From Ignavibacteria bacterium (lineage in GTDB: Bacteria; Bacteroidota; Ignavibacteria; Tepidaquicellales; Tepidaquicellaceae): a stretch of DNA of 24,802 nucleotides. The notes under the pieces are model-generated. The model saw nothing but the letters and a program-made list of their open reading frames with translations. It had not been told where the DNA came from and ran no database searches. This document shows positions 9,077 through 16,619 of this stretch, piece by piece. The position numbers and the translations under genes are program-made. The stretch's first letter is position 1. The number at the start of each line of letters is the position of its first letter. The stretch covers positions 1 through 24,802 of the forward strand of contig JADJAH010000002.1 of NCBI GenBank assembly GCA_016704345.1, read 5' to 3'.

Positions 9077-11298
9077 CTACATCGGTTCAAGTGCAAATGC
9101 CGCCAATGCCGAGGCATCGAAAGCATTCAGTTCACTATTGCCGTCGGTTGAAAGTGCATTGAGATACAGATACTCTGCGAATGCCGCTTTGCCTTCGGAT
9201 GTGCAAATGCCAAGCAAGTCAGCGAATGTAAGTGACTTTGTGTAAATGCTCGCGAAGTTTCTTGCATATCCGTTTGCTCCGGCTATTACCATACCGCTTG
9301 CATTTGTGGCGCCCGTCTGAACAGGATCACTGCAAGTACCTTTCTGAACCGTGAAGCTGAAGTCGGCAAAGTTGTTTGGATGATAAGCCCTGAACGCCAG
9401 CTCGAGAACTGATCCCGGACCATACTTTACGAATCCGCAGCATGTTGGATTAGTTTCGACACCGTCAACTTTCATTTTGTATATCTCCGCCTGACATGCG
9501 CTGTTATCGATCCTGACATTCATCGTGAATGCATCACAATTTCCTCCTCCACCATTCACAAGGTAATCTGCCGGTGCATTGACTGACGGATAGAATGAAT
9601 TGTAGTGAGGGATCTGGAACATTGCATTTGGAATATTCACGACTTTGTTTCCTGAATTGTTGAACAACTCAAGCTTGAATTCATAGAGTCCGTCTCCGTC
9701 GAGTGTTGAATCGAATGAAACGCTGATTGTGTTCTGATCCCAGTGGGCATTTGATTCTACAGCATTTACGGGACTCTCGTAAGGCGAGTCAGGCGGTATG
9801 AGATACAGATCTTTTCCTGAGCCGACATCTCCCGGCCCGAGCTTAAAGGCCTTCGCATCAAAGTGAAGATTACCGTCGCCGCCTATGTACTCATATGTGT
9901 AAGACTTGTAAATAGGATTATTCACTACTTTCCACTGAACCGGAAGCAGGCGAGAGATCCGCATTACGAGTCTTTCTGTATGACCATCTGCAATATTTGT
10001 AACCGTTGGTTGGCAAGCCGCTGCTGAACTGAACGATGAAATACAGATTCTTTCCGAACGGCCTTCTGAAGTTGCCTACTGATTCGAACTTATCACTCAA
10101 TCCGATTCTGTTCATTGAAACGCCCTGTATAAGATTGCCTGTAGAGTTGTCTTGCTGAATGTGCGCAACGCTTGTCCCGTGGCCGATTGTCTTCACCCAA
10201 ACAATTTTGTCCGGGAAGTACTTCGCCGCATTCCCATACTACGGGGATCGGTAACTCTGATGTTTACAAAACTTCCGCAGACATAATTCCAGTAAGTATT
10301 GCAAGCTCTGCCCAGTTTGTAAACAGTTGTCCATACTCCATTCACCAGAGCTTCAACCCAGAAGTAAAGATCCGGATGATCGCCGAAGATGTTGTAGTAG
10401 ATGTCGGTTTCAAAGTTGCCGTCGTTATCTTGTAGACAACTTTCAGCTCATCGCATCTGTAAGTAAGGCCATAGCCAGGAGATATGGCAAAGATCGGATG
10501 AAAAATGTCGAAGTAGTTTGAGATTACATTCTTAATTGCGCCGATGTCTTTTGTCATCAGCATTGATGTGATCTCTTCCTTTGCCATTATTGTCTTCACC
10601 GAAGCCATTGCTTCACCGCTCAGCGAGCTCTTCTCCATGCCTATTGAAGATCTTCTCTCAGGAGATTCGAGTATGCTCTTGCTTCTGAATGAGCCTGAGA
10701 AATTCGGTCTCGGATCGGGGCCGGGAAATGGTCCCGGAAACGGACCCGGATCGGGTTCTGGATCAGGAATCGGGAATGGCAGTTCGGGATTAAAGATGAT
10801 GTCGGGGATGATCTTTATGATCCTGTCGGGAATTCTTTCAAGCAATAACCGGATCCTGTCAACTTCACAAATGTGAACTCTTACTCTGCAAAGTCCTTTG
10901 TTTTCCCAGAGATCATGTATCTTGAATTTCTTTGTGACTCTTCCTCTTACTCTGCATCTTCTGAAGATCCACCATTTGAAGTAGTAGCCGGGTATTGGGA
11001 GAATTTCTGAAATTACCTTTGGCAGTCAGATTAATTACAGGTTCGTATGCCTTGAAGCGCTCGATAAGTTCATCAGCTGACTCGATGCCGTCAATTCCTT
11101 CTCTTGACGGTGCAAACAGCACTCTGAATTCCTGAGGGCTTGCAGCCTGAGTCTTGAATGCAACCTGATCGTTTGTAACACTTGCTGTTTCCAGCAGTTT
11201 TCCTCTCCGTGAGAAGAGAAACGCCTTTAGCTGAATCGCGTGTCCGGCTTGCTTTCAAACTTCACCGGAAAGGCTATCTTGCTTTGCCTTGTTTTCAT
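9077..11298 (-). CDS. Large protein of unknown function with Pro-Gly tract, multiply frameshifted
   Basis: A continuous coding pattern runs from ATG 11298 (MKTRQSKIAFPVKF, preceded by AAGAGGAATAAGGAA, the clearest Shine-Dalgarno-like stretch in the window) to the stop at 9077, about 740 codons. Frame changes occur near 11240, 11000, 10850, 10430, 10200 and 9970. Read in order: LKAFLFSRRGKLLETASV; VLFAPSREGIDGIESADEL; RVRVHICEVDRIR; a tract PDPEPDPGPFPGPFPGPD near 10740; a helical part near 10600; DLYFWVEALVNGVWTTVY near 10340; GHGTSVAHIQ near 10180; and a C-terminal beta-rich, Cys-containing domain (GNCDAFTMNV, PTCCGFVKYG). No signal peptide is seen. I do not recognise a characterised family; the N-terminal part could be a transthyretin-like or carboxypeptidase-regulatory fold. 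The strands, length and frame continuity make it a real gene. Function unknown. Confidence 0.65.
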
Positions 11299-11389
11299 TT
11301 CCTTATTCCTCTTTTTGATTTCGTTACACCCCTTTGAAAGACAAAGGGCTGAATTGCTATTTACAAAATTAGCTACGAAGTTCGGAATA

Positions 11390-11494
11390 ATGAATGAGCC
11401 TGTGTACGCTTTCTTTGTGAGTAAACGTACTCAAGAATGTGAGTGCATTGAGCAAATAGTCCAAGTTCTCAATAAGCAATTTGATCTGCAATGA
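11390..11494 (+). other. Possible 34-codon ORF at the head of the direct repeat, copy 1
   Basis: ATG at 11390 opens MNEPVYAFFVSKRTQECECI and stops at 11494 after NKQFDLQ. The identical DNA at 14802 has one extra A that truncates and alters the frame (ending EANSPSSQ). It may be a small leader gene or just part of the repeated block. Lack of frame conservation argues against selection on the peptide, unless the indel is a sequencing error. Confidence 0.25.
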
Positions 11495-11537
11495 GGCATG
11501 ATCAACAAGTGTGATCCGGTTCATTTCAATAATGAGA

Positions 11538-11545
11538 TAATTTTG
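11538..11545 (+). promoter_or_regulatory. TAnnTTTG box before pentapeptide gene 1
   Basis: TAATTTTG fits the Bacteroidota -7 consensus and lies 39 nt before the ATG at 11585. It is conserved in the second copy at 14950-14957. I see no good -33 box at normal spacing. Confidence 0.3.
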
Positions 11546-11584
11546 TTAGCTTGAATTCCATCATAAATCAACTATTAAATTCAA

Positions 11585-11827
11585 ATGGAAATTATAGAGA
11601 AGTCAATACCATCTTCAAAGTTTGACGATGTGAATTTGGAAGGGACAACATTCAATAATGTCAACCTGAAAAACAGCACATTCTCTGATGTCAGTTTCCA
11701 GAACGCAAAGATCAGCAATGTGAATATGGTGAATGTAGAAATATCAGACTGCAATCTTTCAGGAATGAAGATCGAAGGGATTTTAGTTTTAGATATGTTT
11801 GAAGCGTACGAAAAGATGCAGGCGTAG
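11585..11827 (+). CDS. Small pentapeptide-repeat protein 1
   Basis: 80 residues starting ATG 11585 (MEIIEKSIPSSKFDDVNLEG). From about residue 12 to 70 the sequence falls into five-residue units with a central Leu/Phe/Ile and a small or polar residue before it (FDDVN, LEGTT, FNNVN, LKNST, FSDVS, FQNAK, ISNVN, MVNVE, ISDCN, LSGMK). This is the right-handed quadrilateral beta-helix of the pentapeptide-repeat family. The tail VLDMFEAYEKMQA is a capping helix. Such small proteins are cytosolic and mostly uncharacterised; a few larger ones mimic DNA and inhibit gyrase, but nothing here specifies that. It has a paralogue at 14997 with the same upstream 195 nt. The frame is intact in a region where most genes are broken. 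Confidence 0.85.
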   Translation: MEIIEKSIPSSKFDDVNLEGTTFNNVNLKNSTFSDVSFQNAKISNVNMVNVEISDCNLSGMKIEGILVLDMFEAYEKMQA

Positions 11828-11830
11828 ATA

Positions 11831-12073
11831 AAAAGTATCTTTATCAGTTGAATGAGCCATGTTTGTGAGGATAAGTTTTGCCTGCCCGCAGTCGGTAAAT
11901 AAAGTGCAATCTCTGCAGGCGGGTCTGTAAGTTTGAAATTTTGTGTTTTGCATCTGAAGGGCTCCTTTCATTTTATGAAGTTCACTTTTCCGCCATAATA
12001 ATTGGCGCTAACTCTAAATGAAAGTGAGCCTTTTGCTAATTTACCGGCGGCATGAAGACCAACAGCGGCATAA
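11831..12073. other. Gap between pentapeptide gene 1 and transporter
   Basis: Besides the palindrome at 11881-11923, a minus-strand frame reads from about 12080 to a stop at 11968-11970 as YNYAAVGLHAAGKLAKG, then SLSFRVSANYYGGKVNFIK. This could be the tail of a broken gene. The stretch AGACCAACAGCGGCAT inside it recurs at 14787-14802. Confidence 0.3.
11877..11923. repeat. Interspersed palindromic repeat, copy 1
   Basis: CCTGCCCGCAG (11881-11891) and CTGCAGGCGGG (11913-11923) form an imperfect dyad. The left half plus GGTAAATAAAGT recurs at 14632-14659 in a degenerate copy (TTTGCCTGCCGCAGTTGG). Both copies lie beside the pentapeptide repeats. Confidence 0.5.
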
Positions 12074-12927
12074 TTATAAATGAGATTTCTCTTTCCCGTA
12101 AAAGATCTTGCTGTAAACCAGCATTAATATAAATCCAAGGATTAAGAAAGTGAGTATTTCTGGAGCGTATACTTTTGTTTTCCCGTTTATAGATGCAAGT
12201 ACGAAAGCGGGTGCAGGGAGTCTTAATATGACTGAATACGATAGTATGGGACCATATTTCTTTTCAGGTGATTCCAGAAAATGAGATATTACAAGTGAGA
12301 TTATTAAAAAAATAATATAAGTAGAATATCGATTATGTCTTTATTTATGATCATCGGAATAGCAATTGTTAAAAGACATATCACTAATACTAAGTTGGCA
12401 ATCTTCGAAACTAATTCAAAAATTTTCTTTAGAGGAGAGAATTATTTGAACATACCTGAATATTAAGAATCCAATTATCATTGGCAAAATAAACATAAAG
12501 AATAATTTGAAAACCACATCATCTATGCCCAGATCAATATCAACATTCATTATCCTTCCAATTAAAAATAAATTTATAGGAAGCATTATTAATGAAATAA
12601 ATATTGCCGTTAACATCCATGTAATGCCCATTCTAAAATCCCCGCCAAGCTTAGTAACATTTTTTAACATTCCCGGTGATGCAGGTGTCAGTGAGATCAC
12701 AATGATTGCAATCCATATTACCCGGTGATCAGAATCAATATAATAGACAACAGTGCAAAAGCCGGAATTAAAATAAACATTACTAAAAAATATCGGACAA
12801 GCATTGACCGGTTTCTAAATAGCACATTAAAATTGAGGCTGCCCGCTTCCAGGGCGAGAGCAATCATTGAAGTCGGGATTGCAACTGTCACGCAGATCCC
12901 TAATATTGTTAATAATGTTTGCGCCAT
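12074..12927 (-). CDS. BASS-like (bile acid:sodium symporter family) membrane transporter, frameshifted
   Basis: ATG 12927 opens MAQTLLTILGICVTVAIPTS, followed by highly hydrophobic segments. After a shift near 12720 comes ISLTPASPGMLKNVTKLGGDF, then MGITWMLTAIFISLIMLPI and more transmembrane helices. Further shifts near 12420 and 12300 continue with IANLVLVICLLTIAIPMII, then LSYSVILRLPAPAFVLASIN and a last helix ending FYGKEKSHL, stop at 12074-12076. About 285 residues and eight to ten predicted helices, with a small-residue S/T-P-A-S-P-G motif between helix bundles, fit the BASS/AEC-type fold used for bile acids and other organic anions. The family call rests on pattern, so a related permease is possible. 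It stands alone on the minus strand and faces pentapeptide gene 1. Confidence 0.55.
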
Positions 12928-12968
12928 AATAAATTAAAATATTTAACTGAGGTTAACTTTTACTGTTA

Positions 12969-13213
12969 TTAATTTACCATTAAATTGATAGGAGCTTTAT
13001 CAAAGTATCTACCTGAAATAGATGAATCCCGGTCAATTCCTGCATTTAAAAGACTCGCTGGTTGTAAAACCTGTGGGACGTTTCTTCTACATACATTACT
13101 GCTTCTTCCTTTGCGACAACTTTGACAGTTATTGCCCAGCGTCTCTACAACAGGGTCATTACTTATTTTGGACTTTCAGGTTTAATGCAATTAGTTTGAA
13201 TTATCGTGAATAA
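12969..13213 (-). other. Possible gene remnant upstream of the transporter
   Basis: Minus-strand frames show short coding-like runs: ITVKVVAKEEAVMYVEET with SHRFYNQRVF, and after a shift NAGIDRDSSISGRYFDKAP with a stop at 12969-12971. No family is recognised. It may be the end of a degraded or mis-sequenced gene about 40 nt before the transporter start. Confidence 0.25.
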
Positions 13214-13830
13214 GCTCAATTAAATTAATTTTAATTTTGGGTATAACAACAGCAAAATTTGAAGTGATGACGATTAACAATATTTAAGAACCAAACCTGC
13301 CCGCGAAATGGCACACCAAAATTGGTTTATCGGTTTACATTCTCTATCTTCGTACTACCTCAGGGTTACATTTTATATGAGTCAATGCGTATTCCCAAGA
13401 ATAACATCGTTTAGCTTTTTTTAAAAAATATTTCATTTACTTTAACATAAATTTTTTTTCTAGCCCCATTGTCCATAAATAACAATGAAGAAAATTTTTT
13501 TATTACTAGTTTCGTCAAATCCTTTCCGCTTCCTCCCAATCAGACAGTTTCAAATCCAAAAAGGTTCCGGAAAGCCTAATGATTCCATGAACCATACACG
13601 GTGAAGGGCGGCTCTTTATGCCCGAGAAATTGTTGTCTCAATTACAGACCAAGTGCTCACAGAGGACACGCATACGACAGCGGAACCTCGAACATCGGAT
13701 TCAGATGTGTTAAGTAGGTTTCGATTTTAGATTTTTAATTTTGTGCCGGGCAGATTCTTCCGGTTCATACAAATTAATTCTAAAGTAACTCCTGATAAAT
13801 ACAGATTGATTAATTTAAAATTAACAGCGT
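13214..13830. other. 617-nt stretch with no confident gene
   Basis: Stops occur in all frames. Short open runs exist, such as KSRPSPCMVHGIIRLSGTF on the minus strand (about 13600-13540, ending near 13525) and a 39-codon plus-strand run before 13735. Neither has a start or a recognisable family. An A/T-rich tract lies at 13415-13500. It could contain gene fragments or an untranslated RNA; I cannot support either. Confidence 0.4.
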
Positions 13831-14403
13831 ATGCAAGAAGCGAAAAAAATATTACTTGAAGGTTTTAAGGTGATGTTCCCTTTATTACTTGCAGTTTTGT
13901 CTTTCAAAAACTTTTGAACTTTTTTCAGGTCTTCTAAAACCAATTATTGACATACTTCCTGAGACTCCCTATTTTGGACATATCATAGATCTGAGAGCCG
14001 TATTAATTTTTTTAATATTAGTTTTTCTCTTCGGACTCTTTGGTCGTTCTGAAACAGGAAAATATAATTTAAGGAAACTAACCTCCTATGTAATGAGGAT
14101 CGTACCCAGTTATTCAGTTTTTGATAACTTGATACGTGAAGAATCTAAAATTAAGGGCAAAAGAATAGTAATGTTGTTTTCGCTACACTTGATGATGCGT
14201 GGATTATGGGAATTGTAATTGAAGAAAAAAATGAACAAGGTCATATACTTGTATATATTCCAAGTGCGCCGATTCCGACAGGTGGTAGTCTTTATATGTT
14301 TACGGAAGAGCAGGTAAGAAGAGTTGATATTACTGTTAATGAGGCTATGAAATTTATCTGGCACCTGGGAAAGATTCCGACAAAATTCTCAAAGGAAAGT
14401 TAA
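13831..14403 (+). CDS. DUF502 family membrane protein, frameshifted
   Basis: ATG 13831 gives MQEAKKILLEGFKVMFPLLL, the first membrane helix. A one-base shift near 13895 continues TFELFSGLLKPIIDILPETP, then a second helix AVLIFLILVFLFGLFGR. After IVPSYSVFDNLI a shift near 14205 gives GIVIEEKNEQGHILVYIP, SAPIPTGGSLYMFTEEQV and VRRVDITVNEAMKFI. The PSxP/PTGG (usually PTxPNPTSG) block followed by a V-x-x-x-D-(I/M)-(S/T)-V-x-x-A motif is characteristic of DUF502. Two membrane segments and about 190 residues fit. The role is unknown. The adjacent frame stays open to about 14611 (LIGNKSNLNITGSDFNNS onward), so the true C-terminus may be longer if another indel is present near 14395. Confidence 0.7.
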
Positions 14404-14801
14404 TTGGTAACAAGTCAAACCTGAATATAACCGGATCTGATTTCAATAACTCAGTTAGTTTACCCAACTCGTCCAGGTCAATTGTTCTTGGTGACAATCG
14501 GTATGAAACAGATATTGAGTTATCTCTGCAATACATAACAATTAAAGTTATAAACGGATCAATGACTGCTGAAGACGGTTTTTTGCCTAAACAACGACAC
14601 TTAATGAACTGACAGAGACACCCTTTTTGTTGTTTGCCTGCCGCAGTTGGTAAATCAAGTACACTATCTCCGGGCCTGCCTGCCCAATGGCCTTTAAAGT
14701 GTGGAAAGCATCTTGGCAAGCAGGCGGAGGTCTCGCCCGCTATAAAAAAATTCACATTAGGATCGGAGATATTTTTGATGCGGGCTAAGACCAACAGCGG
14801 C
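14404..14801. repeat. Intergenic block with interspersed repeats
   Basis: The first 200 nt may belong to the DUF502 gene in a shifted frame. From 14632 the composition becomes GC-richer, with CCTGCC-type palindromic pieces: TTTGCCTGCCGCAGTTGG, GGGCCTGCCTGCCC and CAAGCAGGCGGAGG. It is related to 11877-11923. The end, AGACCAACAGCGGCAT, is shared with 12057-12072. Long minus-strand frames here are repeat sequence rather than a gene. Confidence 0.45.
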
Positions 14802-14949
14802 ATGAATGAGCCTGTGTACGCTTTCTTTGTGAGTAAACGTACTCAAGAATGTGAGTGCATTGAAGCAAATAGTCCAAGTTCTCAATAAGCAATTTGATCT
14901 GCAATGAGGCATGATCAACAAGTGTGATCGGTTCATTTCAATAATGAGA

Positions 14950-14957
14950 TAATTTTG
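14950..14957 (+). promoter_or_regulatory. TAnnTTTG box before pentapeptide gene 2
   Basis: TAATTTTG at the same position relative to the gene as in copy 1 (39 nt before the ATG). Confidence 0.3.
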
Positions 14958-14996
14958 TTAGCTTGAATTCCATCATAAATCAACTATTAAATTCAA

Positions 14997-15242
14997 ATGG
15001 AAATTATAGAGAAGTCAATACCATCTTCAAAGTTTGACGATGTGAATTTGGAAGGGACAACCTTCAACAACATCAATCTGAAGAACAGCATATTCACTGA
15101 CATCAATTTCGAGAATACGAAGATCAGCAATGTGAATATGGCAAATGTGGAATTGTCGGACTGCAATCTTTCGGGCATGACAATCGAAGGGATATCAGTA
15201 TTAGAAATGATTGAGGCTTATAATAAGCTGAATAAGTCTTAA
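14997..15242 (+). CDS. Small pentapeptide-repeat protein 2
   Basis: 81 residues from ATG 14997. The first 20 residues are identical to those of protein 1. After that there are conservative changes within the repeat (FNNIN, LKNSI, FTDIN, FENTK, ISNVN, MANVE, LSDCN, LSGMT), and the tail is VLEMIEAYNKLNKS. Substitutions keep the five-residue periodicity and the reading frame, so both copies appear to be under selection as beta-helical proteins. Function unknown. Downstream lies the palindrome-rich gap before the convergent secreted-protein gene. Confidence 0.85.
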   Translation: MEIIEKSIPSSKFDDVNLEGTTFNNINLKNSIFTDINFENTKISNVNMANVELSDCNLSGMTIEGISVLEMIEAYNKLNKS

Positions 15243-15279
15243 AGCGAAAACAATAGATATTGAATTTTCTGATTCCACT

Positions 15280-15349
15280 TCCGCAGAGTCCTCGGAAAAT
15301 CACCGAGTGACACTGCGGAGACAAGAAACCCTCTCCAATTGGGAGAGGG
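15280..15349. repeat. Two hairpins between convergent genes
   Basis: The first hairpin (15280-15319) has outer stem TCCGCAG/CTGCGGA, an A-A mismatch, GTC/GAC, a one-base bulge and CTCGG/CCGAG around loop AAAATCA. The second is CCCTCTCC (15329-15336) with GGAGAGGG (15342-15349), followed by GCAGGGTGAGGG, a common bacterial interspersed repeat. The first may help terminate both convergent transcripts, though no U-run follows on either strand. Confidence 0.5.
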
Positions 15350-15389
15350 CAGGGTGAGGGTGATAACAAAAATTCAAACAGTCCTTCCA

Positions 15390-16235
15390 TTACCTTATCA
15401 GCAACATCCTCTTTGCCTCACTGAAACTGCCTGACATGATCCGTGCGAGATAAATTCCGCTCGCGACTCCCTCTGCATTCCATACTGCACTGTGTCTTCC
15501 GGATTCCACTGATTCATCCACAAGCGTTGCAACTTCTCTTCCATTGATATCGAAAATCTTCAGTGATACAAAGTCCTTCCTACTCAAGTCGAATTCTATT
15601 CTTGTCGAAGGATTGAATGGATTTGGATAATTCTGGTACAGGTTGAAATCTAATACAGACGCAGAAGTCTGTTCGTTGATTCCCGAGATGAGATCAATAA
15701 AATGTGTATTCGGCGTGGATATGTCTATGTTTACATTCCCAATATAGGCAAATATCTTTGTAAAGGGATTCGGTAGAAAACTTCTCCATTGAAGCCGAAA
15801 AGAATCCAGCGGAAGAAAACTTGTGGATGTTCGCAGACTAAACTTTCCGAATAGAGTTCCGAGCCCTGTATGAGATATCTCACAGCGGCCAGGTTCGCAT
15901 GTAGCAGGGTTTGACGTAGTTCTAATCATGCATTGATTAACAGTTGTCAATGACGGCCGGCAACAAGAATCCATCCCGCTGTCAATCAATCGGAATGAAA
16001 GAACTCCTCCATTTGCAAAGTTGCAGTTGAAATCAAGAAACATCTGACTTCCTGCAAAACTGAAGGTCGTCGGAAAATTGGTATGCTTTAAATACAAATC
16101 GAATGTTAAACTGTCTGGCGCAATCAGATGAAGGTTTCTGGCAGTCAGGCTATAAGTGGGATTCTGAGCGCTTGCCGCCACAGGATAAATAAGTAAGAGG
16201 AAAATCAGATTGGCCATCAAATATTTTGTTTTCAT
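15390..16235 (-). CDS. Secreted protein with C-terminal type IX secretion sorting domain
   Basis: An intact 281-residue frame. It starts with a Sec signal peptide (KYLMANLIFLLLIYPVAASA, then Q). Residues 25-190 form a beta-rich domain with several Cys, including DSCCRPS and a CEPGRCEISH pair, suggesting disulfides and a cohesin-like or other beta-sandwich fold; I do not recognise it precisely. From about residue 195 a type A sorting domain follows: YQNYPNPFNPSTRIEFDL, SLKIFDINGREVATLV, and the end GIYLARIMSGSFSEAKRMLL. This domain directs export through PorU/T9SS and attachment or release at the surface. It is convergent with pentapeptide gene 2, and its start is about 380 nt from the divergent FG-GAP protein. 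Both genes belong to the same export route. Confidence 0.85.
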   Translation of the reverse strand: MKTKYLMANLIFLLLIYPVAASAQNPTYSLTARNLHLIAPDSLTFDLYLKHTNFPTTFSFAGSQMFLDFNCNFANGGVLSFRLIDSGMDSCCRPSLTTVNQCMIRTTSNPATCEPGRCEISHTGLGTLFGKFSLRTSTSFLPLDSFRLQWRSFLPNPFTKIFAYIGNVNIDISTPNTHFIDLISGINEQTSASVLDFNLYQNYPNPFNPSTRIEFDLSRKDFVSLKIFDINGREVATLVDESVESGRHSAVWNAEGVASGIYLARIMSGSFSEAKRMLLIR

Positions 16236-16619
16236 AATATTTGTGGTTTAAGTTAGTGAATCTAAATTATGCAAACCAATTTAAATAATTATTTTGAGAA
16301 TTGTTGTACAGATTATTAATCAGAATTTCCACAGTGTAAGTATGAAGAAGTAATTGCATTACAATTTGTTCATTGTCAGGGTATGTTTCTTAACGATGAA
16401 GGAAGCCGGTGAGACGATTGATATCCTGGTTTTCGATCTTAGAGTATTATCATTTCAAGCTGACCAGTTACTTTACCATCCGTCTTATCCGACCTGCCCA
16501 AATCAAGTTGGAAGAACCCAAAAACTCATCGCAGATCATTTAGACTTCATACATATTTCAGCAGGTCCTTACGCATTGATCTGTACATGAGTATTTTTGA
16601 AACCTCAAACGAAAAAGTC
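16236..16619. other. Divergent intergenic region between two secreted-protein genes
   Basis: AT-rich next to the minus-strand gene. A 78-codon plus-strand frame (16354-16590) overlaps an upstream ATG at 16587 but has no recognisable family. TATTTTTG at 16592-16599 resembles a -7 box 21 nt before ATG 16620. If it is used, the upstream ATG would not be translated. Nothing else seen. Confidence 0.35.

Larger units (their letters stand above)
11390..11827 (+). repeat. Direct repeat copy 1 (pentapeptide-gene cassette)
   Basis: 11390-11649 is almost identical to 14802-15061. I count only two single-base indels (agc/aagc near 11451; gatccggt/gatcggt near 11516) and no substitution. Beyond 11650 the remaining coding part is still homologous but visibly diverged, roughly one difference in five. 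The left edge is sharp, at ATGAATGAGCC in both copies. Confidence 0.85.
14802..15242 (+). repeat. Direct repeat copy 2 (pentapeptide-gene cassette)
   Basis: Homologous over its length to 11390-11827 and nearly identical for the first 260 nt. See copy 1 for the differences. The junction with repeat-rich DNA at 14801 is abrupt. Confidence 0.85.

Noticed and set aside
8795..9151. 118-codon plus-strand frame
   Set aside because: It runs through two palindromic elements and into the antisense of the large gene ending at 9077, so it is repeat translation.
10544..10876. Plus-strand Gly/Ser-rich 110-codon frame (GSGPGNGPGNGPG)
   Set aside because: It is the antisense of the Pro-Gly tract of the minus-strand gene, which explains the repeat.
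11240..11494. 84-codon plus-strand frame with a hydrophobic N-terminus resembling a membrane protein
   Set aside because: The hydrophobic part is antisense to the start of the large minus-strand gene (ATG 11298). Only the end, from 11390, is shared with the second repeat copy.
13022..13213. 63-codon plus-strand frame rich in Phe and Tyr
   Set aside because: The minus strand here carries a more coding-like remnant; the plus frame has no upstream signal or family resemblance.
13415..13735. Possible small structured RNA (SRP RNA, tmRNA or RNase P RNA)
   Set aside because: I looked for the conserved core motifs of these RNAs and found none.
14354..14803. 149-codon minus-strand frame
   Set aside because: It spans interspersed repeat DNA (14632-14800) and the antisense of DUF502; no family pattern.
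16354..16590. 78-codon plus-strand frame whose stop overlaps ATG 16587 (ATGA)
   Set aside because: It looks like translational coupling, but the encoded peptide has no recognisable pattern, and the true start of the secreted protein is more likely ATG 16620 with its signal peptide.
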